Source of the DNA: Chara braunii
Taxonomy: Eukaryota > Streptophyta > Charophyceae > Charales > Characeae
DNA length: 25,174 nucleotides
Direction of reading: 5' to 3'
NCBI GenBank assembly: GCA_003427395.1
Contig: BFEA01000378.1
Span: forward strand, 964,193-989,366
A model generated the notes under the pieces. The model worked only from the letters and a program-made list of their open reading frames with translations. It was not told the origin of the DNA and made no database searches. How positions within the stretch are numbered: position 1 is the first letter of the stretch; each line of letters opens with the position of its first letter. The translations under genes and the position numbers were made by a program. Of the stretch, positions 20,247 through 25,174 are shown piece after piece.

Positions 20247-20669
20247 CTACTTCTTCCTGAACCTTTTCTCTCTTATGATTGCGTTTAAAATTGGTTCCCA
20301 ATTCCTGCCGTCAGTAAAACTTTCTGGCAGATGGGGCTCAGGAAAACTATCAAACACAATCGATGTTAAGTCACTAACTACTCTTATCCCTTTTCTTTCT
20401 AATTCCCTCTTCTCTTGGTTAACTATATTAGTAATCCAACTTCGAAGAGACTCACGATCTGTCCCTTTCTCTCTCAATGATGGAACATAGGGCCGGATAT
20501 CGTATTCACCTGTGTCAAGGAACTTCACTACAAGGACATACGCCTTCCCAGGTGCATGCTTCTCCTCCGGGGATATTCAGTGCTCTATCTTGTAGGGAAA
20601 AACTCCTCCACTGGTAAAAGGAACTAAGGCGTCTAGCGTCGCCGTAATCCTTGGGCAGTATCCAGACAT
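20247..20669 (-). pseudogene. Repeat-domain ORF, copy 6
   Basis: The sixth frame of the block before gag, starting with ATG at 20669 three bases after an in-frame TAG. It shows the block's shared domain: GGVFPYKIEH, AYVLVVKFLDTGEYDIRPYV, FDSFPEPH and PESFTDGRNWEPILNAIIRE. A TGA follows IEH, at the position where other copies have a cysteine, so this copy is interrupted after about 33 codons. The tryptophan segment (TWSV in other copies) is lost. Function unknown. The stop at 20247 lies 25 bases before the next ATG (20221), near gag. Confidence 0.6.
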
Positions 20670-20738
20670 TGCCTAGTCCTTAGCAACCCCCCATGATCCA
20701 TCTTTATCTTCGATCCGTCTAATCCCTGCCAGAGCCTA

Positions 20739-21363
20739 CTAAGTCTTCTGACCTGAATCGTCAATGTTGACACTGCTCCACTTCCTATCTCTCAAAACAA
20801 CATTGAGGATAGGCTCCCTGTCCTCACCGTTGACGAAACTCTTCGGTATAGGAGAACTTGGGAAATTCTCATACTCAGTTGGCTCCACACTCCAGGTAAC
20901 TTTCTTACCTTCCTTCTTGAGTTCGTTTCTGTATTTGCAGACGTGGTTGAGTGCCCACTCGTGACACCCAGTATACCGCCGCCAAATCTTCCTAGTCACT
21001 GGAGTGTATATTCGCACGTCGTACTCATCGGTCTCTTGGAAGCGGGTTACTTACACATAAACTTTCTCCTCTGCTTCAGGTATAGCTAAAACAGTGCATC
21101 TCTCAATCTCATAAGGAAACGCCCCTCCTGCCGTGAAGGGCTTTAGATCCCGGAGTAGGCGTGAGATAACCGAAGAATTAATGTCTGGTAGTTCCTTTCC
21201 TTCAGCCTTCTCCCAAGTATGCTTGCTTCCTAGGAAACTAACATACTCCTCAGCCATAACAAGCTCCTTTCCATTGTCAAGTGAGGGAAAATTCAGGAGA
21301 AGCTTCGTGTTGAAATTCGAACCTACGTACAAAGGTCTCAAGAAATAGCGTCTTTGGCCGCAT
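20739..21363 (-). pseudogene. Repeat-domain ORF, copy 5, with N-terminal extension
   Basis: About 60 residues of unrelated sequence (LLLNFPSLDNGKELVMAEEY) come before the shared domain: TAGGAFPYEIERC, VTRFQETDEYDVRIYT, KVTWSVEPTEYENFPSSP and PKSFVNGEDREPILNVVLRD. A TAA at 21051-21053 interrupts the frame within the central motif, where copy 2 has Leu. A probable start ATG at 21363 lies two bases after a TAG but is out of frame with the body, so a frameshift near the beginning is likely. Two consecutive TAG codons follow the domain, and the same frame then runs on to a TAG three bases before copy 6. No known family is recognised. Confidence 0.6.
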
Positions 21364-21365
21364 GA

Positions 21366-21801
21366 CTAGGTCATCCTCTCTTGCTTTACCAACCACGGCA
21401 ATAGCTTCTAGAAGAGGTGCCCAATCTCTCCTGTCAGTGAAGCTATCCATAGTCAGAAAATTGGGGAGTCTTTCAAATTACCTGACTCGTTTTCCCCAAG
21501 TCACTTTCTCATGCAAGCTTCGAAGTAGCTCCCTTATCCTCGAGAGGTGAATGTACTCTCTCCTCAGGCAATTCAAATAACCCTTTTCCTCTTTTACTCC
21601 TTCCTGAGCATAAACTCTCACGTGAAGCTCGTCAGTCTTGAGAAATCTGACTACTGGAATATAAAATACTAAATGCCCTTCCTTACAGACGTCGTGTCTC
21701 AATATCTCGAATGGACTGTCAGTCTCAGTTACTTTGTCTAACCATCCTCTACTAATGGTCACAGTCGCATTTGACATAGAGTTTTCACATTCCAGTATCA
21801 T
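21366..21801 (-). pseudogene. Repeat-domain ORF, copy 4
   Basis: Its ATG (21799-21801) overlaps the TGA of copy 3 as ATGA. The domain is the most diverged of the set: TETDSPFEILRHD, FYIPVVRFLKTDELHVRVYA, KVTWGKRVR, then a TAA at 21478-21480 at the place where copy 2 has Lys in RKFER. After the stop the similarity continues in frame (FERLP, MDSFTDRRDWAPLLEAI), showing that the stop is a secondary event. Function unknown. Confidence 0.6.
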
Positions 21802-22133
21802 TGCCTTGGGCTGCTTCTAGCGCCTCTAGCCAAACTGTCCGCAGGACGCTGTCTAGATAGGATGGTCTCATCTCTCGCATGTAGCATCACTCTCCTGCCA
21901 TCCGAGCTCTTGCAATCCAGCAGATGCCTAATCTTAGTCTGACCCGTAATTGCTCTAAAAGCAGCAGTTTGCATAAGCTCAAGGTAGTGCTCTACCATGC
22001 CAATCTCGTTGTGCCTACCTAGCCTGGTATCGCATCCTTTCACAGCCCCGATGACAGTCGCTTGCTGTTCGTCTAGATAAACCTCAAAACAGAAGCTCTC
22101 TTCATCATCAGGAGTGTAGACATCGATCGGCAT
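21798..22133 (-). CDS. Small ORF of different type within the block (copy 3 position)
   Basis: A frame of 111 codons without interruption, starting with ATG three bases after the stop of copy 2 and ending in a TGA that overlaps the ATG of copy 4. It does not carry the shared motifs. It begins MPIDVYTPDDEESFCFEVYL and contains ATVIGAVKGCDTRLG and DGRRVMLHARDETILS. The residue pattern EV-(S/Y)-(Y/L)-D ... IGA is weakly echoed in the frame at 23909-24199. No family recognised; the close packing suggests it belongs to the same expression unit. Confidence 0.5.
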   Translation of the reverse strand: MPIDVYTPDDEESFCFEVYLDEQQATVIGAVKGCDTRLGRHNEIGMVEHYLELMQTAAFRAITGQTKIRHLLDCKSSDGRRVMLHARDETILSRQRPADSLARGARSSPRQ

Positions 22134-22136
22134 AGC

Positions 22137-22532
22137 TCACCACACTTGATCCCTCAACACTGCGTGGAGGATTGGTCCCCAGTCCTTCCCGTCGCAGAAG
22201 CTAGTAGGCACAGGAGGGCTTGGAAACCTCTCGAACTTTCTAGGTAGGACACTCCACGTCAATTTCGTTCCTTGTTGTTTCAACGACAACCGTTCATCTA
22301 CGATATACTCAGCAGCAACTACCCAACATGCCTCATAGTCAATCCCTCTCCTTGTTCCAGTAGATACGTATGGCCTTACATCATACTCATTTGTATCAAG
22401 GAATCGGACTACAAGGACGTACAAGATCACCGAGTCGTGCTCACAAGTCACACACCTCTCAATGATGTATGGAAAAGCACCGTCAGCAGTGATCTTGGTC
22501 AGTGCCTCTATCGCTCTAGTTACTGCCGACAT
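22137..22532 (-). CDS. Repeat-domain ORF, copy 2 (intact)
   Basis: The best copy of the unrecognised domain: 131 codons from an ATG at 22532 to TGA at 22137, with no defects. Motifs in order are TADGAFPYIIERC (about residues 15-27), a CEHD turn, YVLVVRFLDTNEYDVRPYV (about 37-55), a helical charged stretch, KLTWSVLPRKFERFPSPP (about 89-106) and PTSFCDGKDWGPILHAVLRD, ending in W and stop. No signal peptide or membrane span is seen. It lies seven bases after copy 1 and three bases before copy 3. No enzyme motif is obvious; the regular aromatic and charged pattern suggests a compact alpha/beta fold. Confidence 0.65.
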   Translation of the reverse strand: MSAVTRAIEALTKITADGAFPYIIERCVTCEHDSVILYVLVVRFLDTNEYDVRPYVSTGTRRGIDYEACWVVAAEYIVDERLSLKQQGTKLTWSVLPRKFERFPSPPVPTSFCDGKDWGPILHAVLRDQVW

Positions 22533-22539
22533 GGGCTGC

Positions 22540-22934
22540 CTACCAGCTCTGCCTTCTCAACGCTGCATTGATGATTGGTTGCCAGTTCCTACCATCACAG
22601 AATCCTTTAGGTACTGGCGGGTAGGAATCTTCTCATAAATCCTAGGTAGTAAGCTCCAACTCGCTTCTATCCCTTGCTGTCTCAACCGATCCCTCTCGGC
22701 TTTGACACACTCGACTATGACATCCCAGTTGGTAAAGAAACTTCGGTCCCAATTACCCCCTTCTAGGACGTAGGGTCAAATATCATAATCATCAGTGTCG
22801 AGGAATCTTGAGACAAGCACATGCACAGTCGTTGTACTTTTCACACAAGTAATGCATTTGACAAACATATAAGGGAAGGCACCACCGCAGGTGACACGAG
22901 TTAGGGCTTCTAGGACACTATACTCTTCATTCAT
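22540..22934 (-). pseudogene. Repeat-domain ORF, copy 1
   Basis: First frame of the block, starting at ATG 22934, about 240 bases inside the PBS. It shows TCGGAFPYMFVKC, VHVLVSRFLDTDDYDI followed by TGA (22776-22778) and PYV, then EASWSLLPRIYEKIP. After a one-base frameshift near 22620 it continues PKGFCDGRNWQPIINAALRR and ends W-stop, exactly as copy 2 does. The TGA replaces the Arg of the RPYV motif (CGA to TGA would be a single transition). Function unknown. Confidence 0.6.
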
Positions 22935-23172
22935 TGTCTGGTTTCTGACTTATAGACTTGTCAAGCGAAGGGTCTAGAAAATAAATTCCAAACCCTTGCT
23001 TGCAGGTCTGAGTCACTTCAGATAGACTTCTGCAAGAGGCCCCTCCTCTCGGGGCTCCTCTAGCCGAAAAGTCTTTCTGACCTGAGCCAGACCTTTTACG
23101 AAATATAAGACTGTTGTCTAGTCACTGAATATTGTGACCAAGGTCCGCTCCCAGGAACTCAAAGTTTTTGAG

Positions 23173-23190
23173 TCCCCGGCAATGGCGCCA
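23173..23190 (-). other. Primer-binding site of element B (tRNA-Asp)
   Basis: The minus strand reads TGGCGCCATTGCCGGGGA. This is complementary to the last 18 bases, CCA included, of plant tRNA-Asp except at one position. Because tRNA genes do not encode CCA, this is a PBS and not a tRNA fragment. The same PBS class is known in plant Athila/Tat-type Ty3 elements. Confidence 0.85.
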
Positions 23191-23194
23191 TTTT

Positions 23195-23700
23195 TGACCC
23201 GCCCCCACCGTTCCAGGGTCTGGCTCGATGTCCCTCCCCAGGCCGAGTACTGTGGGTTGGTGGACTGGCAGGCTGTCACGCAGGATTTTGGAAAGTTCTT
23301 AGGAGAATTAGAAGTGAATTCACAAGCAGCCTTTGTCACACAATTGAGTAGTCAGGGTTATCCCTCCTGCCAGCGGTGACACGGCTTAGAGTGAGGCGTT
23401 CGGTTTTATCGCCTGCACCTGACCCCGTATAAAGGTTAGAATCAAGGTCACCGGAGTCCCTATTATCCAGGAGTCCTTCAAGTAGCCTTGAGTGTAACTT
23501 GTTATGATAAGGAATGATAGATAACTTGATATCTCATGCATAAACATTCCATGCATCACAGGACATGCATCATAAGTCAAAAGACACTGAGAGGACGAAA
23601 AGACAAGAAAACAGACTCTGCAAGAGCATGACCAGGGACACGAGACTGAAGAGTAGTACACAAAGAATGGAGGGAGCAGCCATAAGGAAGGGGCTGCAGT
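23195..23700 (-). repeat. 5' LTR of element B (outer end uncertain)
   Basis: The LTR should end in CA at 23196-23195, four bases before the PBS. Within it a TATA-like GATAAAAC lies at about 23402-23410 on the minus strand. No protein-coding content is recognised. The outer end cannot be fixed since no 3' copy is present downstream of integrase; 23700 is a placeholder just short of the next reading frames. Confidence 0.5.
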
Positions 23701-23757
23701 CACTGCTAGATAATAATAGTGTCATAAATACATCTCAGTGAGTAAAAGATACGGACC

Positions 23758-24199
23758 TCAGTTAATAACAATGAGTGGTACCCCCTTATGAGTAAGCTTG
23801 ACTGCCCGGGACTCCATATCTGGTACACACTGGTCCTCCTCATCATTGAGAACCTGAGTGGCGATAGACTCCGGGACCACATAGCTGATGTCGAAAGATG
23901 CCCTAGGATCAATCTTGCTGATGTATGCCATACATCTCCTCGTCCGCAACGCTCCAAAGGTACAACTCCTCTGCGAGAGAAATGCTGCCCGTGGCACCGA
24001 TCAAGATCTCGATCCGTCCCTTGCCGTAGATGTAGTCATATGAAACCTCCAGAACACGGTCTCCATAGAGAGGCTTCCGAAAAGCCTGTATAACGAAGTC
24101 CGCTTCCACCAAATGACTGTAGCCATCCCCTAGATATGGGACTGGTCCCTTCCCTCTAGAAGGGCCGGCTACCTCCTCTGACTTGGGTACTCTTGACAT
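23758..24199 (-). pseudogene. Unrecognised ORF, frameshifted
   Basis: It starts at an ATG (24199) as MSRVPKSEEVAGPSRGKG and reads HLVEADFVIQAFRKPLYGDR, EVSYDYIYGKGRIEILIGAT and SLAEELYLWSVADEEM. The frame then changes at about 23935 and continues YISKIDPRASFDISYVVPES, DMESRAVKLTHKGVPLIVIN and stop. No known family is seen. A faint likeness to the small frame at 21798-22133 (EV.YD then IGA, later a basic RR/RAV motif) is my inference only. A 30-codon frame (24212-24304) ends 12 bases upstream. Confidence 0.4.
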
Positions 24200-24338
24200 G
24201 TATGGCCTGAATCAATCTCCCTCGAACAAATATCGTGCCAGGAGGTAAGCAAGCCGTCGTAGAGCTGCCTTCCGCCTGCGTCCCGCTCTAGTGACCAGTG
24301 TCATAAAATGCTCTGGATCTGCTCCAAATCAAGCGTGC

Positions 24339-24896
24339 TCAGTCCCTGTGAGTATCCCAATCGAAATAGTCCCCGAAATCAACGTCGCTCACACAGCAAG
24401 GCTCCTGGTCTGACTCATCCGTCTCTGACCTCTGTAGACAGGTGGTAATAGGAATCCCAAATCTAGCCACCTCGCTCCTGATTCTCCTGTCTTGACGCCT
24501 CTTTTCCTTGCTGCCACCTGTGCTCAGCGGTTTACGATTACAATCGTCAAAGTCGTAGAGGGCACCACCTGGTGCAAAAGGGATCTGGGGAAACACCACA
24601 TGTAACCAGTGTTCCCTCCAGTAACTCTCCCTGCGGAAGATATAGTCAGCAATCCGGTCGTAGGTGGTTCCCTTCACTCCCTCCCCAGCATCTCTCACGT
24701 GATAAGTAATCACCAATGTGTACCTCGATGTGGGAGACTCGTTGTCTCGAATAACGAAGCTCTGATGCCCAATGTGTCGATAGCAGAACTTCTCAACCAG
24801 CTTACCCCATGTAGGGGTTGTCTCACGTTGAGAAGCCAGCTTGACCAATCTGGAAAATAATATAGAATGCCCCTGGCAAGCTGCTATGCCAAGCAA
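24339..24896 (-). CDS. Unrecognised ORF of about 185 codons, start unclear
   Basis: An open frame without any ATG; it opens after a TGA near 24915, so its true start is missing, spliced or lost by frameshift. Visible motifs: HQSFVIRDNESPTSRYTLVI, YDRIADYIFRRESYWREHWL and HVVFPQIPFAPGGALYDFDD, then a basic stretch (KEKRRQDRRIRSE) and an acidic C-terminus (DESDQEPCC, DVDFGDYFDWDTHRD). The order of YTLV, a helical DYI segment and a P-rich turn before DFDD is vaguely like the repeat-domain frames of element B, about 20 residues shorter. It lies outside the inferred LTR of element B, so it may belong to another element. Confidence 0.4.
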   Translation of the reverse strand: MLGIAACQGHSILFSRLVKLASQRETTPTWGKLVEKFCYRHIGHQSFVIRDNESPTSRYTLVITYHVRDAGEGVKGTTYDRIADYIFRRESYWREHWLHVVFPQIPFAPGGALYDFDDCNRKPLSTGGSKEKRRQDRRIRSEVARFGIPITTCLQRSETDESDQEPCCVSDVDFGDYFDWDTHRD

Positions 24897-24992
24897 TGAT
24901 GTCCTGGATTTGAGGGGGATATCAATAACTCAACTCGATAGGGTCAAAGAGGACAGCACCTCAATAGACCCTCAAGCCAAACTGGTGGCGAC

Positions 24993-25174
24993 CAACTCAA
25001 TATAGGGGCCTGCATGAGTGGGCCCGGCTGAACAGCAATCAACTCGATATAGGGGCCCGCCTGAGAGGGCCCGGCTGAACAGCAACAACTCGATATAGGG
25101 GCCCGCCTGAATGGGCCCGGCTAAATAGCAAACAACTCGATATAGGGGCCCGCCTGAATGGGCCCGGCTGATCA
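24993..25174. repeat. 46-47 bp minisatellite with GGGCCC pairs
   Basis: Four units start at 24993, 25040, 25086 and 25133, the last cut by the window end. Each reads CAACTCGATATAGGGGCCCG, about ten variable bases, then GGGCCCGGCTGAACAGCAA with small changes. Each unit holds two GGGCCC sites about nine bases apart that can pair as a hairpin. More degenerate units (CAACTCGATAGGG) lie just before, at about 24930. Confidence 0.93.

Larger units (their letters stand above)
14613..23700 (-). mobile_element. Element B: Ty3/gypsy retrotransposon with extra ORF block
   Basis: In minus-strand order: LTR end at 23195, tRNA-Asp PBS at 23173-23190, a leader of about 240 bases, a block of six short repeated frames (20247-22934), gag, protease, RT, RNase H and integrase ending at 14613. 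RT before RNase H before integrase is the Ty3 order. The coding part of pol has several frameshifts and stops. The 3' LTR is not visible; a minisatellite follows integrase. The right limit given is only a guess because the outer LTR end cannot be fixed. The 2.7-kb block before gag makes it unlike standard Ty3 elements. Confidence 0.82.

Noticed and set aside
23173-23190. tRNA-Asp gene fragment
   Set aside because: The match includes the CCA end, which plant-type tRNA genes do not encode, and no T arm precedes it.
24993-25174. CRISPR or rho-independent terminator series
   Set aside because: Units are contiguous, without spacers, and the GGGCCC pairs are not followed by T runs.

Overview
The window looks like a repeat-dominated stretch of a plant-lineage nuclear genome. 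It holds two decayed Ty3/gypsy LTR retrotransposons, both on the minus strand, plus microsatellites, minisatellites, a foldback DNA element, a tRNA-like (SINE-type) sequence and one 715-base run of N. Primer-binding sites complementary to plant-type initiator tRNA-Met and tRNA-Asp support a eukaryote of the green lineage. The gag and pol style recalls, from memory only, elements abundant in charophyte algae such as Chara; no search was run. I found no convincing host protein gene.

Layout. 1-905: no recognisable gene. 906 to about 6640: element A, with 5' LTR (from 5741, outer end not fixed), PBS (5721-5739), a long repeat-filled leader (4369-5720), gag (2472-4368), protease (about 2133) and reverse transcriptase (about 906-1600). 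It is cut off within RT; RNase H, integrase and 3' LTR are absent. 6641-14034: non-coding mosaic with a tandem duplication, 29-bp repeats, the tRNA-like sequence, hairpins, a purine-rich 18-bp array, the N gap beside a CA/GA microsatellite, and a 527-bp inverted-repeat element at 11457-11983. 14035-14569: a minisatellite of two alternating subunits. 14613 to about 23700: element B, with integrase, RNase H, RT, protease and gag reading from right to left, PBS at 23173-23190 and an LTR starting at 23195. 23758-24896: further unrecognised minus-strand reading frames. 24993-25174: a 46-47 bp minisatellite that runs off the window.

The most unusual feature lies in element B between PBS and gag (20247-22934). 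It is a row of six short reading frames, five of which encode diverged copies of one unrecognised domain of about 120 residues. Where both ends can be read, each stop codon is followed almost at once by the next ATG (gaps of +7, +3, -4, +2 and +3 bases), an operon-like packing that is unexpected in a plant-type nuclear genome. Some plant Ty3 elements (Ogre/Tat) are known to carry one extra ORF before gag; a multi-copy, tightly packed version is not something I recognise. Several copies contain stops or frameshifts, so this copy of the element is probably dead, but copies 2 and 3 are open throughout.
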